A DNA stretch of 9,394 nt from Microcella sp. (GTDB lineage: Bacteria > Actinomycetota > Actinomycetes > Actinomycetales > Microbacteriaceae), in assembly GCA_020216895.1 (NCBI GenBank), contig JAIWOM010000043.1:1-9394 (forward strand). The letters are read 5' to 3'. Below, in pieces: positions 1-6,304 of this stretch. The translations under genes and the position numbers were made by a program. Position 1 is the first letter of the stretch; every line of letters begins with the position of its first letter. The notes beneath the pieces were generated by a model. That model was not told where the DNA came from. It was given only the letters and a program-made list of their open reading frames with translations, and ran no database searches.

Positions 1-14
1 GGGGAGGGCGAGCG

Positions 15-1181
15 ATGACGCGGCCCGCCCCGCTGCCCGCTGCCGAGATCACGCTCGAGCGCCTGGACCCGCTGTCGGCGGCCGCCGCCCGCCCGGTCAC
101 CACCGGCGCAGTCCTGCTCGCCGGCACCTTGCCGCTGCTCGTCGCTGTCACGCGCCCCTTCGAGATCGTGCAGCCGCTGTGGTTCGTCGTCTCCTACCTG
201 CTGGTCGTCGCCGCCTGCATCCTCCTCCTCGATCGCTCACGGCCCACGCGGCCGGTCTGGCAGGCGCCCTCGGCCCAGGTGTTCCAGCTGCTGCTCATGG
301 CGACAGCGGTCACCAGCGCCCTGTCGACGGCCGGTGCGAACGAGCGTCTGCGCGACGACTGGCCGCCGCTCGTGATCGGCATCCTCCTGCTCGCCAGCAC
401 TCCGTACCGCCCCGCGCGCGAGATCGTCGCCTGGACGGCCCTGCACACGCTGTTCTGCGCGGGCCTCGGCATCGCTCAGGCCCCGAGCGCCGTGAGTGAG
501 GTGCCCACCGTCACCTACGCGATCACCGGATCCTTCGTCGTCGCACTGCTCGGCCTGGCCGCCGCGGCCTACGCGCACTCGCTCAACACCTCGACGCGGC
601 TCTGGCAGGAGCGCGCCTGGCAGGCGGCCGCCGCGGTCGCGCGCGAGCACCGCACCGGGGTCGCGCGGTCGGTGCAGCAGCAGCGCATCACCGTTCTCAA
701 TCTGGATGCGGTGCCGACCCTCCAGCGCATCGTGGAGGCCGACGAGGTGACACCGGCCGACCGCGAGGAGGCACGGCGGCTCGCGCAGAGCATCCGTGCA
801 CTGCTCGTCGCGGATGTCGAGCGGGGCTGGGCGCAGCAGATGCTCGACGATGTCGTCGCCCGCCACCCGCGCCGGACGGTCGACGTCGCCGCCGACGACC
901 CCGACGACCTCGGGCGCCGGGCCGCTCTCGAGCGCCGCACGCTGCTGCGGGCGCTCGCCGTGGTCGCCATCGAGACCCTCGACGCCTCGGAGATCGTGCT
1001 GCGCCTTCAGGCGCACGAGGGGCGCCTCGCGGTGGAGTGGGAGATCGCGACCGACCGGTCGCTGACGGATGCCCGCCGCGCGCTGCGCTCGATGCTCGAG
1101 CTCATCCGCGGCCTCACGCGGCGCTCGTCCCTGCGTCAGAGCGGTGGTCGTCTGGTTCTAGAGTTTGAGTATGGATACTGA
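15..1181 (+). CDS. Membrane sensor protein of a two-component pair with a degenerate histidine-kinase region
   Basis: This 388-residue protein probably senses a signal at the membrane and controls the response regulator encoded directly after it. The start is supported by a GGAGG ribosome-binding site at 3-7, seven bases before the ATG. I see about six hydrophobic segments, near residues 28-47, 54-73, 88-105, 118-130, 138-155 and 168-188. A cytoplasmic part of about 200 residues follows, with a helical linker at 195-265 and a region at 300-385 whose strand and helix pattern resembles a HATPase_c fold. The usual kinase signatures are not visible. The dimerisation region has no H-[DE] phosphoacceptor motif (the nearest histidine is H212, followed by R), and I cannot find the N-box asparagine or the glycine-rich G boxes. 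The C-terminal 11 bases overlap the regulator gene, which suggests translational coupling. The role as sensor comes from gene order and topology and is an inference; the kinase domain may be inactive or highly diverged. Confidence 0.7.
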   Translation: MTRPAPLPAAEITLERLDPLSAAAARPVTTGAVLLAGTLPLLVAVTRPFEIVQPLWFVVSYLLVVAACILLLDRSRPTRPVWQAPSAQVFQLLLMATAVTSALSTAGANERLRDDWPPLVIGILLLASTPYRPAREIVAWTALHTLFCAGLGIAQAPSAVSEVPTVTYAITGSFVVALLGLAAAAYAHSLNTSTRLWQERAWQAAAAVAREHRTGVARSVQQQRITVLNLDAVPTLQRIVEADEVTPADREEARRLAQSIRALLVADVERGWAQQMLDDVVARHPRRTVDVAADDPDDLGRRAALERRTLLRALAVVAIETLDASEIVLRLQAHEGRLAVEWEIATDRSLTDARRALRSMLELIRGLTRRSSLRQSGGRLVLEFEYGY

Positions 1182-1833
1182 GGCGCAGGCGGCTCGCCGA
1201 GTACGTCTGGCGATCCTCGACGATCACGAGCTGCTCCTCGACAGCCTCTCCTCCTGGGTCGCCGCGCATGCTCCTGACTTCGAGCTCGTGCTGACCGCGC
1301 CCACCTGGTTCGAACTGGTGCAGAGCGACCAGTTTCCGACCGACCTCGTCCTGCTCGACTTCCAGCTGCAGGAGCCCGTCTCGATCGAGGCGCGCGTGCG
1401 CACCTGTCGGGCCGCGGGGGCGAAGGTGATCGTGCTCACGAGCCTCGACACAGCGGAGGCACGGGACCGCGCCTTCGATGCGGGCGCTTCGGCCTTCCTC
1501 TCGAAGACCATGCCGCTCAGCGAGGTCATGGAGACCGCGCGCCGCGTCATGGGCATGGAGTCGACCGGCACTCCGGTGCGCGACTGGCGGCCGCTACCCA
1601 AGGGCGCCCAGCACCCCGCACGCCCGAAGCTCTCGACGAGCGAGCGCGAGGCGCTCGTGCTCTACGCGGGCGGGTCGAGCATGAGCGAGGTGGCGAGCCA
1701 GATGAACGTGCAGTACGAGACGGCGAAGACCTATCTGCGCCGCACGCGCGAGAAGTACGCCCGGGCCGGCCGGCCCGCGAGCACGAAGGCCGACCTGATC
1801 CGTCGGGCGGCGGAGGACGGGTACCTGCAGTAA
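1171..1833 (+). CDS. Two-component response regulator, REC plus LuxR-like HTH
   Basis: This cytoplasmic transcription regulator has 220 residues from the ATG at 1171. A TTG at 1165 would add two residues. I prefer the ATG because a weak AGAG at 1160-1163 lies seven bases before it and the protein family needs nothing upstream. The N-terminal receiver domain (about residues 10-128) has the acidic pair D17-D18 in LAILDDHE, the phosphoacceptor D63 in VLLDFQL, T90 in VLTS and K112 in FLSK, so it looks phosphorylatable. A linker rich in proline follows, then a NarL/LuxR-type helix-turn-helix at about 155-201, with the recognition region around VQYETAKTYLRRTREKY. The gene overlaps the sensor gene upstream by 11 bases and tdk downstream by one base (TAATG). 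Its target genes are not evident. The intact receiver contrasts with the degenerate sensor, so another phosphodonor is possible. Confidence 0.88.
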   Translation: MDTEAQAARRVRLAILDDHELLLDSLSSWVAAHAPDFELVLTAPTWFELVQSDQFPTDLVLLDFQLQEPVSIEARVRTCRAAGAKVIVLTSLDTAEARDRAFDAGASAFLSKTMPLSEVMETARRVMGMESTGTPVRDWRPLPKGAQHPARPKLSTSEREALVLYAGGSSMSEVASQMNVQYETAKTYLRRTREKYARAGRPASTKADLIRRAAEDGYLQ

Positions 1834-2504
1834 TGGCGAAGCTCTACTTCCGATACGGCGCGATGAACAGCGGCAAGAGCACGGCGCTGCTGCAGGCCGC
1901 CTACAACTACGAGGAGCGCGGGCAGCTCATCGTGCTGGCCAAGCCGCGCATCGACACCAAGGGCGACCAGACGATCGTGTCGCGGCTCGGCGTCACGCGG
2001 CCCGTCGACTTCACGGTCGACCTCGACGACGACATCTACACGCGCTTCCAGGCCCATCGCGCGGCGGCGATCCGCGACACCGGCCGCGACGTCTCGTGCC
2101 TGCTCGTCGACGAGGCGCAGTTCCTGAGCACCCAGCAGGTGGACGACCTGCTCCGCATCGCGGTTCGGGAGGATGTGCCGGTTCTCGCCTACGGCATCCG
2201 CACCGACTTCCAGACGGTGGCCTTCCCGGGCAGCCGCCGACTGCTCGAGATCGCCCACTCGCTCGAGGAGCTCAAGACGATCTGCCGTTGCGGCCGCAAA
2301 GCCGTGTTCAACGGCCGCTCGGTCGACGGCCGCTTCGTGTTCGACGGCGACCAGGTCGCGATCGACGGCGTCGACGTCACCTACGAGTCGCTGTGCGCGG
2401 CGTGCTACCTCGATGAGTCGGGCGACACCCTCGCGACCGGCCGCCGCTCGGCGGTGCCCCTGGATGCGGCCCTCGAGCTCGGCCCCGACCCCGACTTCAG
2501 CTGA
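1833..2504 (+). CDS. tdk: Thymidine kinase, type II (TK1-like)
   Basis: The enzyme phosphorylates thymidine with ATP to dTMP in the pyrimidine salvage pathway, in the cytoplasm. At 223 residues it has the usual length of bacterial type II thymidine kinases. Visible features in order are a P-loop, GAMNSGKS, at residues 9-16; the DEAQF motif at 93-97, with E94 as the probable catalytic base; a YGIRTDFQTVAFPGS stretch at 120-134; and the structural zinc site formed by C151, C153, C188 and C191. The thymidine-binding lasso lies between and around the last cysteines, with Y184 near its end. The start codon shares one base with the regulator's stop codon (TAATG) and has no close ribosome-binding site; GGAGG lies 16 bases upstream. 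Expression probably depends on reinitiation after the regulator gene. Several hairpins follow the stop codon. Confidence 0.95.
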   Translation: MAKLYFRYGAMNSGKSTALLQAAYNYEERGQLIVLAKPRIDTKGDQTIVSRLGVTRPVDFTVDLDDDIYTRFQAHRAAAIRDTGRDVSCLLVDEAQFLSTQQVDDLLRIAVREDVPVLAYGIRTDFQTVAFPGSRRLLEIAHSLEELKTICRCGRKAVFNGRSVDGRFVFDGDQVAIDGVDVTYESLCAACYLDESGDTLATGRRSAVPLDAALELGPDPDFS

Positions 2505-2537
2505 CCCCGAGCAGTCGGCCCGAGCCGCGCACGCGGT

Positions 2538-2555
2538 CGGAGCGCTCGCGCTCCG
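2538..2555 (+). terminator. First hairpin after tdk
   Basis: A seven-base-pair stem (CGGAGCG with CGCTCCG) closes a CTCG loop 33 bases after the tdk stop codon. No T-tract follows, so termination is uncertain. It shares the 12-base core AGCGCTCGCGCT with the next hairpin. Confidence 0.35.
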
Positions 2556-2574
2556 GACGCCATAGGCACACACG

Positions 2575-2600
2575 GGTGCGCAGCGCTCGCGCTGCGCACC
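2575..2600 (+). terminator. Second hairpin after tdk
   Basis: A perfect 11-base-pair, very GC-rich stem (GGTGCGCAGCG with CGCTGCGCACC) closes a CTCG tetraloop. It is a good candidate for ending or protecting the tdk operon transcript, although no T-run follows. It repeats the core of the hairpin 41 bases upstream. Confidence 0.5.
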
Positions 2601-2613
2601 GCGACAAGCACGA

Positions 2614-2652
2614 ACGAGAAATGGGACCGCCGAAGGCGGTCCCATTTCTCGT
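2614..2652. terminator. Bidirectional hairpin between tdk and the tRNA-Pro gene
   Basis: A perfect 18-base-pair stem, arms 2614-2631 and 2635-2652, has a three-base loop (GAA on the + strand). It begins two bases after the mature 3' end of the tRNA on the - strand, so it most likely terminates the tRNA transcript. The symmetrical position also lets it stop read-through from tdk. There is no long T-tract on either side. Confidence 0.7.
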
Positions 2653-2653
2653 G

Positions 2654-2727
2654 TCGGGGTAACAGGATTTGAACCTGCGGCCTCGTCGTCCCGAACGACG
2701 CGCGCTACCAAGCTGCGCCATACCCCG
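2654..2727 (-). tRNA. tRNA-Pro, anticodon CGG
   Basis: The 74-base cloverleaf folds completely. The acceptor stem is CGGGGTA with TACCCCG and discriminator A. The D-arm has GCGC/GCGC, and the anticodon arm is CGTCG-TTCGGGA-CGACG, giving anticodon CGG (proline, codon CCG). The T-arm is GCAGG-TTCAAAT-CCTGT with one G-U pair. The 3' CCA is not encoded: the bases after the discriminator are CAC. The gene begins 29 bases after the stop codon of the metallophosphoesterase gene on the same strand. It may be read from that operon or from a promoter inside the 3' end of that gene. The hairpin at 2614-2652 follows at once. Confidence 0.95.
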
Positions 2728-2733
2728 GTGCCA

Positions 2734-2749
2734 CCCGCTCGAGAGCGGG
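2734..2749 (-). other. Small hairpin between the metallophosphoesterase stop and the tRNA
   Basis: CCCGCT and AGCGGG form a six-base-pair stem around CGAG in the 29-base gap. It could be a weak terminator of the cell-wall operon or a structure used when the tRNA is cut from a longer transcript. Nothing in the sequence decides between these. Confidence 0.3.
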
Positions 2750-2756
2750 CAACCCG

Positions 2757-3707
2757 TCAAGAATAGCCGATGTCGTCGCCCACCAGTGTCACGAGCACCG
2801 CTTCGGGCGGGCAGGCGAAGCGGATGGGCGCGTAGATCGACGTGCCGAGCCCTGCCGAGACGTTCAGGTACGACGCCTGATGGGCGTGGTGCCACACCGA
2901 CAGCCCGCGGGCGCGGTCGCGCGGCAGGTCGCAATTGGTGACCAGCGCTCCGACGCCGGGAACGCAGACCTGGCCGCCGTGGGTGTGCCCGGCGAAGATC
3001 ACGTCAGCACGCTGCGTGGTGAAGGCGTTGAGCACCCGCTGGTAGGGCGCGTGCGTCACCCCGATGACCACGGCCGGGTCGTCGGTGTCATCCTCGTCGA
3101 GCTCGCGCAGAGCATCCATCATCGCCGGCAGGCGATCGAGGCGGTCCCAGCCGCGGTGGGCGTCATTGGTGCCCATCAGGTCGAGGATCGAGCCGTTGAC
3201 GGTGAGCTGCCCGACCGCGTTGTTGAGCGGGATCCAGCCGAGCCTGTCGCGCAGCAGGGCCTCGAGCGCCTCGATGTCGAGCCGCGTCGCGGTGGCGGTC
3301 TCGCCCTTCGACGGTCCCGTCAGGTAGGCGAGCGGGTTCTTCGGGGTGGGGGCGAAGTAGTCGTTCGACCCGTGCACGAAGGCGCCAGGCACGCCGTCGA
3401 AGGCGCTGAGGGCCTCCGCGAGCGCCGGCAGGGCATCCGGATGCCCCAGATTGTCGCCCGTGTCGATCACCAGGTCGGGCTTCAGGTCGGCGAGCGACCG
3501 CACCCAGTCGACCTTGTCGCGCTGCCAGGGCGCGAGGTGGAGGTCGCTGAGGTGGAGCACGCGGATCGGGTCGGCGCCCGGGGAGAGCACGGGTACGACC
3601 TCGCGGCGCACCCGGTACGCCTTCCGCTCGATCAGCGTGCCGTAGACGGCCGCGGCCGCCGCGATCCCGAGGGATGCGACGGCCGCGGCCCGGACTGCCC
3701 GACTCAT
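2757..3707 (-). CDS. Membrane-anchored metallophosphoesterase (YkuE/YaeI-like)
   Basis: This is a 316-residue member of the calcineurin-like phosphoesterase superfamily, with a binuclear metal centre. An N-terminal hydrophobic segment (about residues 5-24) probably anchors it in the membrane with the catalytic domain outside. Metal-binding motifs appear in the expected order: SDLH (D55, H57), GDN (D85), GSND (N115), H219 in GVTHAP, and GHTHGGQ (H241, H243). The GSND form replaces the common GNH[DE]. Related proteins include phosphodiesterases acting on lipids or nucleotides, but the substrate here cannot be read from sequence. The start ATG at 3705-3707 overlaps the stop codon of the penicillin-binding protein gene as ATGA, so the two are coupled in translation. 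An open frame in the same phase continues far upstream, but only the part from this ATG looks like a real protein. A link to envelope metabolism is suggested by the operon. Confidence 0.9.
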   Translation of the reverse strand: MSRAVRAAAVASLGIAAAAAVYGTLIERKAYRVRREVVPVLSPGADPIRVLHLSDLHLAPWQRDKVDWVRSLADLKPDLVIDTGDNLGHPDALPALAEALSAFDGVPGAFVHGSNDYFAPTPKNPLAYLTGPSKGETATATRLDIEALEALLRDRLGWIPLNNAVGQLTVNGSILDLMGTNDAHRGWDRLDRLPAMMDALRELDEDDTDDPAVVIGVTHAPYQRVLNAFTTQRADVIFAGHTHGGQVCVPGVGALVTNCDLPRDRARGLSVWHHAHQASYLNVSAGLGTSIYAPIRFACPPEAVLVTLVGDDIGYS

Positions 3708-6256
3708 CCGCAATCCAGGCGTTCGACCGTGATGGTGACGGCGGTGCCGAACTTCACCTTCGCCCCGCCCTTCGGGGTCTGGTCGACGACGATGTTGTCC
3801 TTCTCGGGCGGCGAGTCCTCCGGGAGCTCCTGACAGATCTCGCTGATCGTGAGGAACCCGGCCGCGTTGAGCGCGGCGATCGCGTCGGGCGCGGTCAGAT
3901 CGCCTCTCGAGACGTTCGGCACCACGATGAGGTTGCCGCGGCTGATCGAGACCTTCACGGTCTGGCCGCGGGCCAGCAGCGTGCCCGGTTTCGGCGAGGA
4001 GGTGACGATGAGTCCCTCGGCCAGATCGGAGTCGACCCGCTTGCCGATCTCGAAGCGGAAGCCGAGGCCCTCCAGGAGGTCCTTCGCCTGCTCGGCCGTG
4101 AGGCCGGCGACGTCGGGCAGGGTCACACCCGAGCCGTTCAGCAGTCGTGCTGGCACGGCCGGGAACTGACCCCCGCCGTACTGCCGGTTGGCCTCCGCCT
4201 GCGCGATGCGGAACACGTTGTGGCGCATCAGGGTGCCAGCGGGCAGGAACGTGATGTTGTACTGCCCGACCACGTTGCCGACCCACACGACCGTGGTGAC
4301 CTTGGTGCTGCCACCGGCCATCCAGGTGTGCACGGCGGCGTCGGTGGTTCCGGTCTTGCCGATCAGGGGGATCCCGTCGCCGATGACGGAGGTCCGAGCG
4401 GTACCGAGGCCGAAGACATCGCGCATCGGACCCGTGGCGGCCGCGGCGACCTCCTCCGAGAGCGCACGGCGGCACTCCTGCTCCTGACCCTTCAGCTCGT
4501 TGCCGTCGCGGTCGATGAAGCGGTCGACGATGATCGGCTCGCAGAAGATTCCGCCGCTGCCGATCGCGGCGTAGGCCGCGGCCATCGTGAGCGGGGCGAT
4601 CTCGTTGGTACCGAGGATCGCCGAAGGGTTCGTCTGCAGGGGGTCTCCGTCGGCGCGGTGCACGCCCATGGCCTCCGCCGTCCGGCGGATCTCGCACAGG
4701 TCGAGCTGCTCGGCCATGGCGGCGAACGCGGTGTTCACCGACTGCACCGTGGCATCCCAGACGGAAAGCGCGGGGGCTGCCGGACCGAAGTTTCCGACGT
4801 TCCAGGGGCCGCCGTGGGGGCCGCCGCCGTCCTCGCAGGTGTCCTGGAAGGCGCTGTTCTGCAGGCGACTGCGCGTCGTGTCGACGACCTCGCGCAGGCC
4901 GCGGTTCTGCTCGAGCCACTCGAGGAGCGTGAAGATCTTGTACGTCGATCCGACCTGGAAGCCGCTCGACCCACCGTAGTCGCGGTCGGTCGCGTAGTTC
5001 ACGGCCGTCGTGCCGGGCTTGCCGCCGCCGAAGTCGGGGCTGCGGTTGTCGAAGCGCTTGTTGATCGCCATCGACAGCACGCGGCCCGTGCCGTTCTCGA
5101 CCTGCACCGCGACGCCGCCGAGGTTGGTCTGGGAGACGTTCGCCGGAACGACCTCCCACATGCGCTCCTGCGTCGCGTTCTGCAGCGAGAGGTTGAGGGT
5201 GGTGTACACGTCGTAGCCGCCCAGGCGCCATGCCTCGAGGCGCTCCTCCTCGGTCGCACCGAGCGACTCGAAGTCCTTGACCGAGTTGATGACGTAGTCG
5301 CAGAAGAACTTCGCGCGCGGGTGCGCGGCGAAGCAGCCGCTCTGCGGCGGGTTGATCTGCACGAACTCCTCGTCGACCGGGATCGCGATCGCCTCGCGGT
5401 ACTCCGCCTCGGTGATGTAGCCCTCGCCGTACATGAAGCCGAGGATCACGTCGCGGCGCTCCTGGTTGGCCGCGTAGTTCTCGGGAGTGCCGAGCGAGCG
5501 GGCACCGGGCTCCTGCACGATCGCGATCAGGCTGGCCGCCTGCGCGATGGTCACCTCGGAGGCCGGGACGCCGAAGTACTGCTGCGCGGCCGCCTGGATG
5601 CCGTAGGTGTTGCCGCCGAAGCCGGCGATGTTCAGGTACGCGAGCAGGATCTCGTCCTTCGTGTACTCCTTCTCGAGGCCGATCGCGAACTTGGCCTCCT
5701 GCAACTTGCGCTCGAGCGACTGCTCCTGGGCCTGCGCGATCAGCCGGTCGCGCTCCTCGATCGTGGGGGCCTTGAGCGCCTCGGTGATGAAGATGTTCTT
5801 CACCAGCTGCATGGTGAGCGTCGAGGCGCCCGACTCGATGCCGCCCGAGACGGCGTTGCCGACAGCGGCGCGCACGATCGACTGCAGGTCGACGCCGTTG
5901 TGGTCGTAGAAGCGGCGATCCTCGCCGGCGACGGTCGCGTCCTTGATGTACTGCGACACCTCGTCCCAGCCGACCTCCTCGCGGTTCTCGGCGTAGACGG
6001 TGGCGATCGCGCGGTAGCCGTCGGCCGGATCGGAGGTGCGCTGCGCGTATAGGACGTTGCGCTGCGTCTGCTCGTTGATCTTGATGTACTCGGGCAGGCT
6101 CTCGAAGATGCCGATGGTGTTGCTCGCGGCCATCCCCGTGACAGCGAGCGCGGGAGTGACCATGACGGTCACGAGAACACCCGCGACGGCGCTGAGACCG
6201 ACCATGCCGGCGATCGCGCCGAGCACACCGGTGACCTTCTGATTCTGGGCAGACAT
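3704..6256 (-). CDS. ponA: Class A penicillin-binding protein (transglycosylase/transpeptidase) with two PASTA repeats
   Basis: This 850-residue bifunctional enzyme polymerises lipid II into glycan strands and cross-links the stem peptides outside the membrane. After a short cytoplasmic tail it has a transmembrane helix (about residues 10-40). The GT51 domain follows at about 75-260, with E112 in GEDRRFYDHNGVD and the ASTLTMQLVKN motif at 144-154. The transpeptidase domain (about 370-680) has S437-T-Y-K440 (nucleophile motif SxxK), S506-V-N508 and K634-T-G636. Two PASTA-type repeats lie at about 709-774 and 777-847. Such repeats are associated with binding of peptidoglycan or beta-lactam. I find no clear ribosome-binding site before the ATG; a possible -10 element (TACCCT at 6264-6269) ends seven bases before it, so a leaderless mRNA is possible. 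The gene overlaps the metallophosphoesterase gene by ATGA. By gene context it is closest to ponA2, a distinction I cannot prove here. Confidence 0.95.
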   Translation of the reverse strand: MSAQNQKVTGVLGAIAGMVGLSAVAGVLVTVMVTPALAVTGMAASNTIGIFESLPEYIKINEQTQRNVLYAQRTSDPADGYRAIATVYAENREEVGWDEVSQYIKDATVAGEDRRFYDHNGVDLQSIVRAAVGNAVSGGIESGASTLTMQLVKNIFITEALKAPTIEERDRLIAQAQEQSLERKLQEAKFAIGLEKEYTKDEILLAYLNIAGFGGNTYGIQAAAQQYFGVPASEVTIAQAASLIAIVQEPGARSLGTPENYAANQERRDVILGFMYGEGYITEAEYREAIAIPVDEEFVQINPPQSGCFAAHPRAKFFCDYVINSVKDFESLGATEEERLEAWRLGGYDVYTTLNLSLQNATQERMWEVVPANVSQTNLGGVAVQVENGTGRVLSMAINKRFDNRSPDFGGGKPGTTAVNYATDRDYGGSSGFQVGSTYKIFTLLEWLEQNRGLREVVDTTRSRLQNSAFQDTCEDGGGPHGGPWNVGNFGPAAPALSVWDATVQSVNTAFAAMAEQLDLCEIRRTAEAMGVHRADGDPLQTNPSAILGTNEIAPLTMAAAYAAIGSGGIFCEPIIVDRFIDRDGNELKGQEQECRRALSEEVAAAATGPMRDVFGLGTARTSVIGDGIPLIGKTGTTDAAVHTWMAGGSTKVTTVVWVGNVVGQYNITFLPAGTLMRHNVFRIAQAEANRQYGGGQFPAVPARLLNGSGVTLPDVAGLTAEQAKDLLEGLGFRFEIGKRVDSDLAEGLIVTSSPKPGTLLARGQTVKVSISRGNLIVVPNVSRGDLTAPDAIAALNAAGFLTISEICQELPEDSPPEKDNIVVDQTPKGGAKVKFGTAVTITVERLDCG

Positions 6257-6261
6257 ATGAT
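6256..6261 (+). promoter_or_regulatory. Possible -10 element for the DUF4177-ridA transcript
   Basis: TATGAT differs from the TATAAT consensus by one base and overlaps the start codon of the divergent penicillin-binding protein gene. A partial -35 (GTGACC at 6231-6236) stands 19 bases upstream, which is long. Transcription would begin near 6268 and give a leader of about 37 bases. This is inferred from consensus matching only. Confidence 0.35.
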
Positions 6262-6263
6262 CA

Positions 6264-6269
6264 AGGGTA
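6264..6269 (-). promoter_or_regulatory. Possible -10 element for the penicillin-binding protein gene (leaderless start)
   Basis: Read on the - strand, TACCCT is followed by seven bases and then the ATG. That is the spacing expected if transcription starts at the start codon. I see no good -35; the matching position is a G-run. It lies next to the divergent -10 candidate at 6256-6261, so the two promoters could not easily be used together. Confidence 0.3.
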
Positions 6270-6304
6270 CGCCACTGCCCTTATGACCCCCCTGAATGGA
6301 GCCT

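Noticed and set aside
237..1016. A - strand open frame opposite the sensor gene
   Set aside because: Antisense shadow with biased Arg/Gly/Asp composition; the + frame has clear membrane helices and overlaps the regulator in operon style.
2757..5231. A single - strand protein of over 800 residues joining an unknown N-terminus to the metallophosphoesterase
   Set aside because: The part before 3707 is a frame-shifted reading of the penicillin-binding protein gene. The ATGA overlap and the hydrophobic N-terminus show that the phosphoesterase begins at 3707.
3674..6052. A long + strand open frame opposite the penicillin-binding protein gene
   Set aside because: Repetitive Arg/Leu/Val/Asp composition with no motif, no ribosome-binding site, and exact coincidence with a well-supported gene on the other strand.
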